A stretch of DNA of 64,000 bases, taken from assembly GCF_001697145.1 (NCBI RefSeq), contig NZ_CP012719.1:1708501-1772500 (forward strand), in the 5' to 3' direction. Shown here piece by piece: positions 40,162-49,980 of this stretch. Both the position numbers and the translations under genes were made by a program. The notes below the pieces were generated by a model. The model worked only from the letters and a program-made list of their open reading frames with translations. It made no database searches and was not told the DNA's origin. This DNA is from Streptococcus anginosus. GTDB taxonomy: Bacteria; Bacillota; Bacilli; Lactobacillales; Streptococcaceae. Numbering within the stretch: the first letter of the stretch is position 1; each line of letters opens with the position of its first letter.

Positions 40162-42516
40162 ATGGAATTTTACTTTTCAGGCACTATTGAACGCATTATT
40201 TTTGAAAATCCCAGCAGTTTCTTTCGGATTCTGCTGTTAGATATTGACGACACCGATGCAGATTTTGATGATTTTGAGATTATTGTCACAGGCACCATGG
40301 CGGATATTATGGAGGGCGAAGACTATACTTTTTGGGGAAACCTCGTGCAACACCCTAAATATGGGGAACAGCTCAAAATAACACGCTATGAGCGGGCAAA
40401 GCCAACCAGCAAAGGCTTAGTCAAATATTTTTCAAGCGACCATTTTAAAGGGATTGGTGTAAAAACAGCGCAAAAAATCGTGGATCTCTATGGCGATAAC
40501 ACGATTGACAAAGTTTTAGCAGAGCCAGAAAAATTAAAGGATATTGCAGGTCTTTCTGCCAAAAATCGCGAAGCCTTTCTCACGAAACTAAGACAAAATT
40601 ACGGTACCGAGAGAATCCTTGCCAAGCTATCTGAATACGGTATCCCCAACAAACTAGCTTTTCAAGTGCAAGATTTCTACAAGGAAGAAACCTTAGAAAT
40701 CGTGGAACACTATCCTTACCAATTGGTAGAAGACATTCAAGGAATTGGTTTTAAAATTGCCGACCAACTGGCACAAAGCTTAGGGATTGAAGGTACCGCT
40801 CCAGAGCGTTTTCGTGCTGGGTTGCTTCACACGCTCCTCACTCAATCTATGGAAAAAGGCGACACCTATCTTGAAGCAAAAGAACTTCTGGAACATACGA
40901 TTGAACTCCTCGAAAGTTCCCGTCAGATTGAGTTAGACCCAAGTTCTGTTGCGGATGAGCTGGCACATTTGATTGAAGAAGATAAAGTTCAAAATATTGA
41001 TACAAAGATTTTTGAAAACAGTCTCTTTTTTGCCGAAGAAGGGATTCGTAGCAATCTCTTGCGCATTTTAGAAAAAGGGAAGCAAAACAAGTTTGAACCG
41101 AAAAAGATCGAAGCTGCTATTGCTCAAATCGAAAATGAGTTTGCCATTTCCTATGATGTGACTCAAAAACAAGCAATTTGTGACGCTATCAATCACAAAA
41201 TTTTTATCCTAACGGGTGGCCCTGGAACAGGAAAAACGACCGTCATCAATGGAATCATTGCTGTTTATGCTCTGCTGAATGGGTTGGATTTGCGCAAATC
41301 TCAGGATTTGCCTATCCTGCTAGCAGCTCCTACTGGGCGTGCTGCCAGACGCATGAATGAATTAACAGGGCTTCCAAGCGCTACAATTCATCGGCATTTA
41401 GGCATGACAGGAGACGACGACACCAGCCATTTAGACGATTATTTGGACGCAGACTTTATTATTGTGGACGAATTTTCAATGGTAGATACTTGGTTAGCCA
41501 ATCAACTCCTCAGCAACATTTCATCAAACACCAAACTCCTAATCGTCGGAGATGCCGACCAACTACCCTCTGTCAGTCCTGGACAAGTGTTAGCAGATTT
41601 GCTGAAAATCCCTCTTCTTCCGCAGACCAAATTAGAAAAAATTTATCGACAAAGCAAAGACTCTACTATCGTCACCTTAGCCAGTCAGATTCAAAAAGGC
41701 ATTCTGCCACCTGATTTTATAGAAAAAAAAGCTGACCGTTCTTATTTTGAAGCGCGCAACGAGCATATTCCACAGATGATCGAGCGCATCGTAGAGGCTG
41801 CTCTCCGCAGCGGCATTCCAGCTCAAGATGTGCAGGTGCTTGCGCCTATGTACCGCGGACAGGCTGGGATTGACCACATCAATCAACTCATGCAAAATCT
41901 AATCAATCCTGTCGAAACAGAACAAATCATTTTTGAAGCAACTGATTGTCAATATCGACAAGGCGACAAGGTGATTCATCTGGTCAATGATGCGGAAAGC
42001 AATGTCTTTAACGGCGATTTGGGTTATATCACTGATTTGCTGCCAGCAAAATATACGGACTCTAAACAGGACGAGCTGACTATCAACTTTGATGGCAATG
42101 AAGTCATTTACCCACGCAGCGAATGGTATAAAATTCGTCTGGCATACGCTATGAGTATCCACAAATCTCAGGGTAGTGAATTTCCTGTAGTCATTTTACC
42201 GATTACATCCAGCAGCCACCGTATGCTGCAACGCAATCTTATCTATACTGCTATCACCCGTGCCAAGAGCAAATTGATTCTTCTTGGGGAAAAGTCTGCC
42301 TTTGACTTTGCTGTCAAAAACACTGGCACAGCTCGCAATACCTATCTAATCCAACGCTTTTCAGACCTCCTAACTGATGAAAAAGTTATACACACTTCTG
42401 TGAATAATTTGGAAACAACTGTGGAAAAATATATCTTGACTGAGGAAAATTTCTTGAAAATCAACCCTATGATTGGAATAACGGATGAGGATATTCAAAA
42501 TGTTTTTGGAGAATGA
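40162..42516 (+). CDS. recD2: SF1B helicase RecD2
   Basis: This protein of 784 residues has an N-terminal OB-like domain and tandem HhH repeats (HFKGIGVKTAQKIVDLYG, IQGIGFKIADQLAQSLGI), then a RecD-type helicase with Walker A LTGGPGTGKTTVINGI near residue 352, IIVDEFSMVD and the C-terminal YAMSIHKSQGSEFPVVILP. It unwinds DNA 5' to 3' and acts in repair outside RecBCD. The ATG at 40162 is preferred to the one at 40159, which is only one base from the AGGAA site. The stop codon abuts the ISL3 element. Confidence 0.95.
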   Translation: MEFYFSGTIERIIFENPSSFFRILLLDIDDTDADFDDFEIIVTGTMADIMEGEDYTFWGNLVQHPKYGEQLKITRYERAKPTSKGLVKYFSSDHFKGIGVKTAQKIVDLYGDNTIDKVLAEPEKLKDIAGLSAKNREAFLTKLRQNYGTERILAKLSEYGIPNKLAFQVQDFYKEETLEIVEHYPYQLVEDIQGIGFKIADQLAQSLGIEGTAPERFRAGLLHTLLTQSMEKGDTYLEAKELLEHTIELLESSRQIELDPSSVADELAHLIEEDKVQNIDTKIFENSLFFAEEGIRSNLLRILEKGKQNKFEPKKIEAAIAQIENEFAISYDVTQKQAICDAINHKIFILTGGPGTGKTTVINGIIAVYALLNGLDLRKSQDLPILLAAPTGRAARRMNELTGLPSATIHRHLGMTGDDDTSHLDDYLDADFIIVDEFSMVDTWLANQLLSNISSNTKLLIVGDADQLPSVSPGQVLADLLKIPLLPQTKLEKIYRQSKDSTIVTLASQIQKGILPPDFIEKKADRSYFEARNEHIPQMIERIVEAALRSGIPAQDVQVLAPMYRGQAGIDHINQLMQNLINPVETEQIIFEATDCQYRQGDKVIHLVNDAESNVFNGDLGYITDLLPAKYTDSKQDELTINFDGNEVIYPRSEWYKIRLAYAMSIHKSQGSEFPVVILPITSSSHRMLQRNLIYTAITRAKSKLILLGEKSAFDFAVKNTGTARNTYLIQRFSDLLTDEKVIHTSVNNLETTVEKYILTEENFLKINPMIGITDEDIQNVFGE

Positions 42517-43881
42517 TAGAAAAAAGTAGCTCTTTGTCAACTGTAGTGGGTTGATGTCAGCTAAGCTTTAGAGAGGACGAGATTCGTTCTCTCTCTTTTG
42601 ATGTTCAAAGCGATGAGAATGCGTTTCTTAAAGTTGTCAAAGTTCCTGAATCCAAAAGCGTTGCGCTTAATGACCTTGATGAGATTGTTTAGTGCTTCCA
42701 GCTTAGCGTTGGAGTAGGGTAGTTCCAAGGCGTTGGTAATCTTGTCTCTGTCCTTCAGGAAAGTCCGACAGACGGTTTGAAAAATTGGGTGAACAGCTGA
42801 AAGATTCTCCTCAATTAGGTCAAAGAAATGATTAGTTTGCTTTTCCTGAAAGTGAAAGAGCAGAAGCTGATAAAGCTCATAGTGCTGTCGAAGTTGGTCC
42901 GAATAGCTGAGCAGCTGATGGAGAATCTCCTGATTGGTTAAATGCGCCCGAAAAGCTGGCCTGTAAAAACGCTTATGGCTGAGCTTGCGGCTGTCCTGCT
43001 GGAGGAGTTTCCAATAGCGTTTGAGGGCTCGGTATTCCTGAGATTTTCGGTCGAATGGGTTCATGATTTGGATGCGGACACGGTTCATAGCTCGGCTGAG
43101 GTGCTGGATAATGTGGAAACGATCGAGAACAATTTGGGCATGCGGGAAAAGCTGCTTGGCCAGCTGATAGTAAGGACTGAACATGTCCATGGTCATCACT
43201 TTGACCCTCATACGAACCTGTCTAGGATAGCGTAGAAAATGGTTTCTAATGACCGCTTGGGTTCTGCCGTCCAGGATGGTTAGGACCTCATTGGTATTAA
43301 AATCCTGAGCGATAAAGCTCATCTTCCCTTTCTTGAAGCTATACTCATCCCAGCTCATAATTTCTGGCAGTTTCTGCCAGTTGGTTTCAAATTTGAATTC
43401 CTTGAGCTTGCGAATGACGGTTGAAGTTGAGATCGAGAGCCTGTGCGCAATATCAGTCATGGCTTGCTTCTCAACCAATAATTGAGCGATTTTTTGTTTG
43501 ACTGCAGCGGCAATCTGGTGATTTTTCTGGACGAGGGAGGTTTCAGCGACGGCCATTTTTCCACAGTTTTTACAGCGAAAGCGCCGCTTTTTGAGTCGGA
43601 TAAGGGTTTTGTATCCTGCTGTCTCCAGATAAGGGATTTTAGAAGGTTTCTGGAAGTCGTATTTGGTCATCTGTCCCTTGCAGGCAGGGCATGGAGGGGC
43701 ATCATAGTCAAGGTGGGCCAGGATTTCTTTGTGAGTACCGGCATCAAAAAGATTGTCTATTTTGATATTTTGGTCTTCAATTCCAAGAAGTTTTGTGATA
43801 AAATCGAGTTGTTCCATATGAGTCTTTCTAATGAGTAGTTTCGTCGCTTTTCATTATAGGTCATATGGGACTTTTTTTCTA
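42517..43881 (-). mobile_element. ISL3-family insertion sequence (ends approximate)
   Basis: A complete ISL3 transposase gene is bounded by imperfect matching ends: TAGAAAAAAGT at 42517..42527 on the plus strand, and TAGAAAAAAAGT at 43881..43870 on the minus strand. The left end starts right after the recD2 stop codon. I could not identify a target duplication, so the borders are provisional. Confidence 0.55.
42561..43817 (-). CDS. ISL3-family transposase
   Basis: This 418-residue transposase has an N-terminal zinc finger pair (PPCPACKGQMTKYDF, KKRRFRCKNCGKMAVAE), a helix-turn-helix (DIAHRLSISTSTVIRKLKEF) and the ISL3 DDE catalytic domain (VMTMDMFSPYYQLAKQLFPH, ALNNLIKVIKRNAFGFRNF). The frame is intact and of full family length, so it may be active. 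Confidence 0.92.
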   Translation of the reverse strand: MEQLDFITKLLGIEDQNIKIDNLFDAGTHKEILAHLDYDAPPCPACKGQMTKYDFQKPSKIPYLETAGYKTLIRLKKRRFRCKNCGKMAVAETSLVQKNHQIAAAVKQKIAQLLVEKQAMTDIAHRLSISTSTVIRKLKEFKFETNWQKLPEIMSWDEYSFKKGKMSFIAQDFNTNEVLTILDGRTQAVIRNHFLRYPRQVRMRVKVMTMDMFSPYYQLAKQLFPHAQIVLDRFHIIQHLSRAMNRVRIQIMNPFDRKSQEYRALKRYWKLLQQDSRKLSHKRFYRPAFRAHLTNQEILHQLLSYSDQLRQHYELYQLLLFHFQEKQTNHFFDLIEENLSAVHPIFQTVCRTFLKDRDKITNALELPYSNAKLEALNNLIKVIKRNAFGFRNFDNFKKRILIALNIKRERTNLVLSKA

Positions 43882-43903
43882 CATAAAACATACTAAGATT
43901 AGT

Positions 43904-43947
43904 AGTGAGGAAATCTCCGACGGGAGATGGTACTCACTGCTTTTTCT
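43904..43947 (+). terminator. Strong hairpin between the two insertion sequences
   Basis: AGTGAG/CTCACT closes an inner ATCTCC/GGGAGAT stem, and GCTTTTT follows. It may be the original recD2 terminator, now separated from the gene by the ISL3 element. Confidence 0.6.
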
Positions 43948-43961
43948 TTATGTTAAAGTAG

Positions 43962-44130
43962 AGGTGTCTTGTTAAGTCGTGGGTGTTTTTGACGCTAGAC
44001 GTCGTACAAAAAACTAGCAAGACACCTGTTTTAGTGGGAATCTGTTCAAAGTATGTGGGACGCTTGACGTCGTGTATTGAAAATGACATCACTAAAATAA
44101 GGTATCATTCAAGACAAAGAGGGAATTATC
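43962..44130 (+). ncRNA. Candidate IS110 bridge RNA region (left-end non-coding)
   Basis: The region just upstream of the IS110 recombinase gene starts with a perfect 10-bp stem AGGTGTCTTG/CAAGACACCT (43962..43971 with 44018..44027) that encloses a 46-base internal region. A second segment follows. Both contain the motif GACGTCGT (in GCTAGACGTCGTAC and CTTGACGTCGTGT). IS110-family elements encode a two-loop guide RNA in this position. The assignment rests on position and structure only. Confidence 0.45.
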
Positions 44131-45322
44131 ATGCGGACTGTGTTTGGAATTGATATGAGCAAGGCAAGTTCAGAGGTGGCTATTTTAGTCAACAGTGAGA
44201 CGGTTCATGGCTACACCATGCCCAACGATACCATTGGATTCCGCCGTCTCTTGGAAGACCTGAAGCAAGTCCAAACACCAGAGATTGTTTTTGAAGCTAC
44301 AGGAGCGGCTCCAAGCTTTTCTGGAGGAAAAGGGCTACACTTATACACGGCTCAATCCTTTGGAAACTAAGAAGCAACTGGATAGCCTGCGAGTTCGTAA
44401 AACAGATAAGATTGACGCTGAAAAACTAGCACAATCTCAATTTGTGCTCAATCGTAAACCGACCTATGTTCAAGAGGAGGTTTATCAAGACTTGCGGGAT
44501 TTGAGTCGTTTCTATCAGAATCTGACAGAGGATACCGTTCGTACTAAGAACCGCCTTCACAAAGTACTGCAAGTGACCTTCCCAGAAATAGAGTCTATTT
44601 TATCAGCGCCAACAGGTGAACAATACTGGCAGCTGGTGAGGGCATTCCCATGCAAAGCTTTCGTCTTAGACTTGTCCGAGGAGGACTTAGCCGAAATCAT
44701 CCACCAATCCACTTCAAAGCGGATTTCTGATAAACGAGTGGAATATCTCGTTGATAAACTGATTGGGTTAGCCAAACAGTCTTATTGTGCTGCCAAGAAA
44801 AACTCTCCAATGATTGAAGAGGTTCGTTACTATGCAGGAGAACTCCAACGATTGACCGAACGCAGACAGACTATCTTAGACAAAATGGTAGAGCTGGCCA
44901 AACCTCTACCAGAATACGAGATTCTTCTCTCCATCCCTGGTATCGCTGAAACAACCGCCACCTCTATCATAGGCGAATTAGGAGATATTCGCCGTTTTCA
45001 GTCTCCCAATCAAATCAACGCCTTTATTGGAATTGATCTGAGACACTACGAATCTGGAAACTTTCTGGCTCAAGAACATATCACCAAGCGGGGCAATCCT
45101 TATGCCAGAAAGATTCTCTTCAAGACCATTCACAACATTGCTTCGGCCAGTCATACCAATCCTTGCCACATTGCGGACTTTTATGAGAAACGAAAAAGAC
45201 AATCGCAGACGACTTCAACTAAGCCTCATACGATTGCCTCAATGCATCGCCTCATAAGGACAATGTATTACCTCATTACGCATAACAAACTTTACGATTA
45301 CACTTTAACCCAAAATCATTAA
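44131..45322 (+). pseudogene. IS110-family transposase/recombinase, frameshifted
   Basis: The first part (MRTVFGIDMSKASSEVAILV to IVFEATG) and the rest (RLQAFLEEKGYTYTRLNPLE, to SIPGIAETTATSIIGELGDI and KRGNPYARKILFKTIHNIAS) form one DEDD-type IS110 recombinase. They are in different frames, joined near 44303. The catalytic Asp in GIDMSK and the C-terminal transposase_20 domain with HhH are both visible. A small indel after EATG explains the break, so the element is probably dead. Confidence 0.88.
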
Positions 45323-45345
45323 AGCCGTCTATGCTCTATCATTGT

Positions 45346-45387
45346 AACACCTTATGAAAAAAATAGCTAGATAAGGTGTTGTTTTTG
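45346..45387 (+). terminator. Terminator-like hairpin after the IS110 recombinase
   Basis: AACACCTTAT/ATAAGGTGTT is a perfect 10-bp stem followed by GTTTTTG. The remainder of the gap to 45644 has one 9-codon frame at 45541 (MKKFRISIK) with GGGAGA in front, possibly the N-terminal stub of a lost gene. Nothing else was seen there. Confidence 0.75.
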
Positions 45388-45644
45388 TGTACTCTTTTTC
45401 CAATCAAAAGAGCCGAAAAGGGCTAGGATAAACTATTAAAATCAAATCAATCATCAATTCTTTGACTGAAAAACATTGAATTGCTTGACAAATGGTAGAA
45501 AAAAGACCACCTCTTTGGTGGCCCTTATAGGGAGATTATTATGAAAAAGTTTAGGATTTCTATCAAATAAAGTTAGGAGGTCTTCATTTGATGATGTTAT
45601 TATAAAATGATTTTCTTAAATGAAGCTTAAGCCGTATTTTAAAT

Positions 45645-46334
45645 TTACAATTTCTGCAAAAGATACTGAAAAAGTTCTAGATTTCCTTTTTCTTCATTGA
45701 CTAAAAACTCTGGGTGCCATTGAAGCCCAATGATGCGACTATCATCTAGCGACTCAATCGCTTCAATGGTTCTATCCCTAGGATCAAAAGCTGTTGCGCG
45801 AAAATTAGGCGCCAAATCTTTAATACTTTGTCGGTGGACAGAGTTAATCTGACTAGCACGACCGAACAATTCTTCAACAATGCTGCCTTTATCAGTTTGA
45901 ATAGAGTGAGAAGTTCCAAAAGGTAAGCCCTGCCAATGGTTGTCAATATGCTGATTCAGCGTTCCACCAAAAGCAACATTGACTAGCTGCAAGCCTCGAC
46001 AAATCGCCATAATTGGTTTTTCCTGTCGAATAGTTTCTGCTAACAGAGCCAGCTCAAACTCGTCTCGCACCATATTGTAATCATCACTCTCAATCGTCTG
46101 CTTTTCTCCGTAAAAAGTGGAGTGCACATGTTGTCCGCCAGACAAAATCAATTTATCAATACTTTCAACATAATCCCTCACCAAATTTTTGTCACCAACA
46201 GGGATAATCATAGGCAATCCGCCAGCGATTCTGATACTCTCAGCAAATTTACTAGAAACGGACGAGTGAATATTTTTACCTTCCTTATCAACAGGACAAA
46301 GATTAGCGGTCACTCCAACTATCGGTCTGCTCAT
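45645..46334 (-). CDS. Class I glutamine amidotransferase-like hydrolase (peptidase C26, PuuD-like)
   Basis: This 229-residue protein has the nucleophile elbow PIMAICRGLQLVNVAFGG and the QWHPEF motif of the catalytic His-Glu pair. The family includes gamma-glutamyl-GABA hydrolases. The exact gamma-glutamyl substrate is unknown. It is monocistronic. The transposable elements lie just downstream. Confidence 0.87.
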   Translation of the reverse strand: MSRPIVGVTANLCPVDKEGKNIHSSVSSKFAESIRIAGGLPMIIPVGDKNLVRDYVESIDKLILSGGQHVHSTFYGEKQTIESDDYNMVRDEFELALLAETIRQEKPIMAICRGLQLVNVAFGGTLNQHIDNHWQGLPFGTSHSIQTDKGSIVEELFGRASQINSVHRQSIKDLAPNFRATAFDPRDRTIEAIESLDDSRIIGLQWHPEFLVNEEKGNLELFQYLLQKL

Positions 46335-46585
46335 ACGATTCCCTCCTCATTGATATACACAAGCTTACCACTTCCTCAGCTAGTCGTCCAATTGATTTTT
46401 TTAAAGGTTGTGATAAATAGTTTTTATACTAGCTACAATTCCTGCCTCATTACACTCTTTTTATGCACTTTAATCAGACTTTATTCTTATAAAATAATAA
46501 CTTATAAAAACAAGCTGCTACTAAACAAGAAATTTATCGCTTTCTATGGTAAAATGAAATTAGAAAACTCTATAAGGAGAAGAAC

Positions 46586-47602
46586 ATGAAAAAACAAACA
46601 GTTGCTGTTTTAGGCCCTGGTTCATGGGGTACTGCCTTGGCACAAGTATTAAATGACAATGGACATGAAGTTCGCATTTGGGGCAATATTGCTGAACAAA
46701 TTACTGAAATCAACGAGCACCACACTAACAAACGTTATTTTAAAGATATTGTTCTTGATGAAAAGATTACAGCGTATTACGACTTAAAAGAAACCCTTGA
46801 TGGCGTGGATGCTATCCTTTTCGTCGTTCCAACCAAGGTTACACGTCTTGTAGCCAAACAAGTCGCCGAGGTGCTTGATCATCCAGTTAAAATCATGCAC
46901 GCTTCAAAAGGACTCGAACCCGATACTCACAAACGACTTTCCATAATTTTAGAAGAAGAATTATCTCCAAATTTACGAAGCGAAGTGGTTGTCGTATCTG
47001 GACCAAGCCATGCTGAAGAAACTATCGTTCGTGATATTACTCTTATCACAGCAGCTTCAAAAGACTTAGAAGCAGCAAAATATGTTCAAGAACTTTTCAG
47101 CAATCACTACTTCCGTCTCTACACTAATACAGATGTCATCGGCGTAGAAACAGCCGGCGCACTAAAAAATATCATTGCTGTCGGAGCAGGTGCCCTTCAT
47201 GGTCTCGGTTACGGTGATAATGCAAAAGCTGCGATTATCACACGCGGCTTAGCAGAAATTACTCGTCTTGGCGTCAAACTTGGTGCTAGTCCCTTAACAT
47301 ATAGTGGCTTATCCGGAGTAGGAGATTTAATTGTCACAGGAACCTCCGTTCACTCACGTAATTGGCGCGCTGGTGATGCTCTTGGTCGTGGCGAAAAGTT
47401 AGAAGATATTGAAGCCAACATGGGCATGGTTATCGAAGGCATTTCCACCACCAAAGCTGCTTACGAACTCGCACAAGAACTGGGTGTCTATATGCCAATT
47501 ACTCAAGCAATCTATCACGTGATTTATGAAAGCCTTAACATAAAAGACGCCATTTATGATATAATGAATAATGAATTCAAAGCTGAAAACGAATGGTCGT
47601 AA
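46586..47602 (+). CDS. gpsA: NAD(P)+-dependent glycerol-3-phosphate dehydrogenase
   Basis: This protein of 338 residues makes sn-glycerol-3-phosphate for phospholipids. It has the Rossmann motif [20 protein letters not shown], the substrate-binding Lys in [17 protein letters not shown], and [19 protein letters not shown]. It is followed by galU after 27 bases, as in other streptococci. Confidence 0.96.
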   Translation: MKKQTVAVLGPGSWGTALAQVLNDNGHEVRIWGNIAEQITEINEHHTNKRYFKDIVLDEKITAYYDLKETLDGVDAILFVVPTKVTRLVAKQVAEVLDHPVKIMHASKGLEPDTHKRLSIILEEELSPNLRSEVVVVSGPSHAEETIVRDITLITAASKDLEAAKYVQELFSNHYFRLYTNTDVIGVETAGALKNIIAVGAGALHGLGYGDNAKAAIITRGLAEITRLGVKLGASPLTYSGLSGVGDLIVTGTSVHSRNWRAGDALGRGEKLEDIEANMGMVIEGISTTKAAYELAQELGVYMPITQAIYHVIYESLNIKDAIYDIMNNEFKAENEWS

Positions 47603-47629
47603 TTAGCTACTACAAAAAAGGAGGGTCAT

Positions 47630-48529
47630 ATGACTCAAGTAAGAAAAGCTGTTATCCCTGCTGCTGGACTTGGAACTCGTTTCTTGCCAGCCACAAAAGC
47701 GCTCGCAAAAGAAATGCTGCCTATTGTTGACAAACCAACTATTCAATTTATCGTTGAAGAAGCGTTAAAATCCGGTATCAAAGACATTCTGGTTGTAACT
47801 GGAAAATCCAAACGCTCCATTGAAGACCACTTTGATTCAAATTTTGAATTGGAGTACAACCTCAAAGAAAAAGGTAAATCTGATCTTTTAAAACTCGTAG
47901 ATGAAACGACTGGTATCGGTCTTCATTTCATTCGGCAAAGCCATCCACGTGGGCTTGGAGACGCTGTTTTACAAGCCAAAGCTTTCGTTGGGAATGAACC
48001 TTTCGTTGTCATGCTAGGTGATGACCTAATGGACATTACAAATGACAAAGCAGTACCACTTACCAAGCAATTGATGAACGATTACGAAGAAACACACGCT
48101 TCAACTATTGCTGTCATGAAAGTGCCACACGACGAAGTTTCTTCTTACGGTGTTATTGATCCACAAGGTGAAGGAGTAAATGGGCTCTACAGCGTTGAAA
48201 CTTTTGTTGAAAAGCCAAAACCAGAAGACGCACCAAGTGATCTCGCCATTATCGGACGCTACCTACTGACGCCTGAAATCTTCTCCATCTTAGAAACACA
48301 AAAGCCAGGTGCCGGAAATGAAATCCAGCTGACAGATGCTATTGATACTCTCAACAAAACACAAAGAGTATTCGCTCGTGAGTTCACAGGTGACCGTTAT
48401 GATGTCGGCGACAAATTTGGCTTTATGAAAACATCTATTGACTATGCCCTCAAACATCCTCAAGTCAAAGACGATATGAAGCAATACATTATTGAGTTAG
48501 GCAAGAAATTAGACAAAAAAGAAAACTAA
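47630..48529 (+). CDS. galU: UTP-glucose-1-phosphate uridylyltransferase
   Basis: This protein of 299 residues produces UDP-glucose for glycolipids and capsule. It has the nucleotide-binding signature [20 protein letters not shown] followed by EMLPIVDKP, and the C-terminal [10 protein letters not shown] and [11 protein letters not shown]-like segment ([17 protein letters not shown]). It is co-transcribed with gpsA and starts after AGGAGGG. Confidence 0.96.
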   Translation: MTQVRKAVIPAAGLGTRFLPATKALAKEMLPIVDKPTIQFIVEEALKSGIKDILVVTGKSKRSIEDHFDSNFELEYNLKEKGKSDLLKLVDETTGIGLHFIRQSHPRGLGDAVLQAKAFVGNEPFVVMLGDDLMDITNDKAVPLTKQLMNDYEETHASTIAVMKVPHDEVSSYGVIDPQGEGVNGLYSVETFVEKPKPEDAPSDLAIIGRYLLTPEIFSILETQKPGAGNEIQLTDAIDTLNKTQRVFAREFTGDRYDVGDKFGFMKTSIDYALKHPQVKDDMKQYIIELGKKLDKKEN

Positions 48530-48647
48530 CAGATAGCTGTGATGGGTGGCACCTATTCCTAATCAATTGTTCCAAGGAACTCTAATTGATTAAAATCAAA
48601 AGCGCTTTTCCAATCACTATATTTGTTGGGAAAACAATAGCTTGTAA

Positions 48648-48681
48648 AAGGCAGGGAAAATATAATCCCTGCCTTACTTTT
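48648..48681 (+). terminator. gpsA-galU terminator
   Basis: AGGCAGGGA/TCCCTGCCT with a T-rich tail (TTACTTTTT). Confidence 0.85.
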
Positions 48682-48710
48682 TGATATCCAAAATTCTTAA
48701 CGAAGTAGAT

Positions 48711-48765
48711 AATTGCTCAAAGCACTGACTTGAGGTTATAGATAGAGTTTGCGAAGTAAGTCTCA
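48711..48765 (-). repeat. BOX-like element, copy 2 (degenerate)
   Basis: Related to 39926..39980 over about 55 bases (ATTGCTCAAAGCACTG on the plus strand, then TTTGCGAAGTAAGT), with several mismatches in the stems. The rest of 48530-48969 is AT-rich with no clear feature. Confidence 0.55.
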
Positions 48766-48969
48766 ATACTGCTTTTGGCAGACTCGGGAAAAAAACCTTT
48801 GGAAATGAAAATAGTAACCGCAAATCTACTTTACAACAAACTCTCATTGTACCCAATCTAAATAAAAAACTCATTAAAATTCTGAATGGTCTGTTTTAGG
48901 TCTTAAACGGTCATTTTTAACTAAAACTCCGCTTTAGTGATTTTCTAAGACAGAGTTATTTCTATAAAG

Positions 48970-49293
48970 TTAAAAGATAAATCGCAGAATAGCTACCAAT
49001 ATCACACCAAAAATCACGGTCACTACTAAGTTACGATAGCGAAAAGCAATATAAATTGTTGGAAAGACAGCTATTAAATCTAGCCATTTAAAGGTTGGCA
49101 ACTGCCCTATCTTCCCATTTGTAAGGCTGGATAAAATCAATGCAAAAATAATAGAGACTGGTAAATACTGTAAAAATCGTTCTACAACTTTAGGTAAGCC
49201 GCGATATTTTACCAAGATAAAAGGAGTCACCCGCGCTAGCCACGTCACCAAGGCTGAGAGAAGAATGGCGACAAATATATAATTATTTATCAT
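48970..49293 (-). CDS. azlD: Branched-chain amino acid exporter subunit AzlD
   Basis: This 107-residue membrane protein has three to four hydrophobic segments (INNYIFVAILLSALVTWLAR, FLQYLPVSIIFALILSSL). AzlD pairs with AzlC to export branched-chain amino acids. It overlaps azlC by 11 bases. Confidence 0.9.
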   Translation of the reverse strand: MINNYIFVAILLSALVTWLARVTPFILVKYRGLPKVVERFLQYLPVSIIFALILSSLTNGKIGQLPTFKWLDLIAVFPTIYIAFRYRNLVVTVIFGVILVAILRFIF

Positions 49294-49978
49294 CTAGTAT
49301 TACCCCCACAGCACAGCCTAATAAGGTTGAAAATAACACAGCTAATGAAGAAGAGATTACCATTATCAGAGCAAAGAATGACAAAGTGACCACAACTAAA
49401 ATCACCAAAAGTTTTTGAAGTTTTGTTTTATGGAGCATCACTAAAAATTGGGAAGAAAAAATCCCAATAAACATGCCCACCAGCGCAAAATCCAAGCCAA
49501 ACATTTCTGGATTTGGCAAAAGACTTCCTAATGTCGTTCCGACCACAGATCCGACAATCCAAGCAAGGTAGCTCGTAATGTTATTGCCGTACATCCACTG
49601 AAGCGAAATATCCTTTGTATGGACACGCTCACTTAGTAAAACGCCGTATGTTTCATCTGTCAAGAGTATTCCGATACCGATATTTTGCAATAGACCGGCA
49701 TGCCGAAAAAAGGTTGATGTATGAAGGCTCAGCAAAAACAACCGCAAATTGATTAAAAAAACTGTCAGAGCAATAGCTGTTACCGGTGCGTGAATCGCAA
49801 GAAGTGCTAGCATAGCAAACTGAGCACTTCCTGCATAGACTAAACTGCTCATGAGTGCCATTTCAAGAGGACTGACATAAGAGGCACCAATAATTCCACA
49901 AGCTAGTCCAATACTAATATACCCAAGAGCCGTTGGCATCGCTGCCTTAGCCCCATCCTTAAAACTTTTTCCAATCAT
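49283..49978 (-). CDS. azlC: Branched-chain amino acid exporter subunit AzlC
   Basis: This 231-residue membrane protein has AzlC signatures: AAMPTALGYISIGLACGIIG near the start, LVYAGSAQFAMLALL, and LLTDETYGVLL. It acts with AzlD. It starts 2 bases after tsaD ends on the same strand, so it may be read from the tsaB-rimI-tsaD transcript. Confidence 0.92.
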   Translation of the reverse strand: MIGKSFKDGAKAAMPTALGYISIGLACGIIGASYVSPLEMALMSSLVYAGSAQFAMLALLAIHAPVTAIALTVFLINLRLFLLSLHTSTFFRHAGLLQNIGIGILLTDETYGVLLSERVHTKDISLQWMYGNNITSYLAWIVGSVVGTTLGSLLPNPEMFGLDFALVGMFIGIFSSQFLVMLHKTKLQKLLVILVVVTLSFFALIMVISSSLAVLFSTLLGCAVGVILDDK

Positions 49979-49980
49979 AT

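Noticed and set aside
45541-45570. Nine-codon frame MKKFRISIK with a GGGAGA site, as a second pheromone
   Set aside because: It has no -10 box at a suitable distance, is too polar for a hydrophobic pheromone, and has no regulator beside it. It is more likely a stub of a lost gene.
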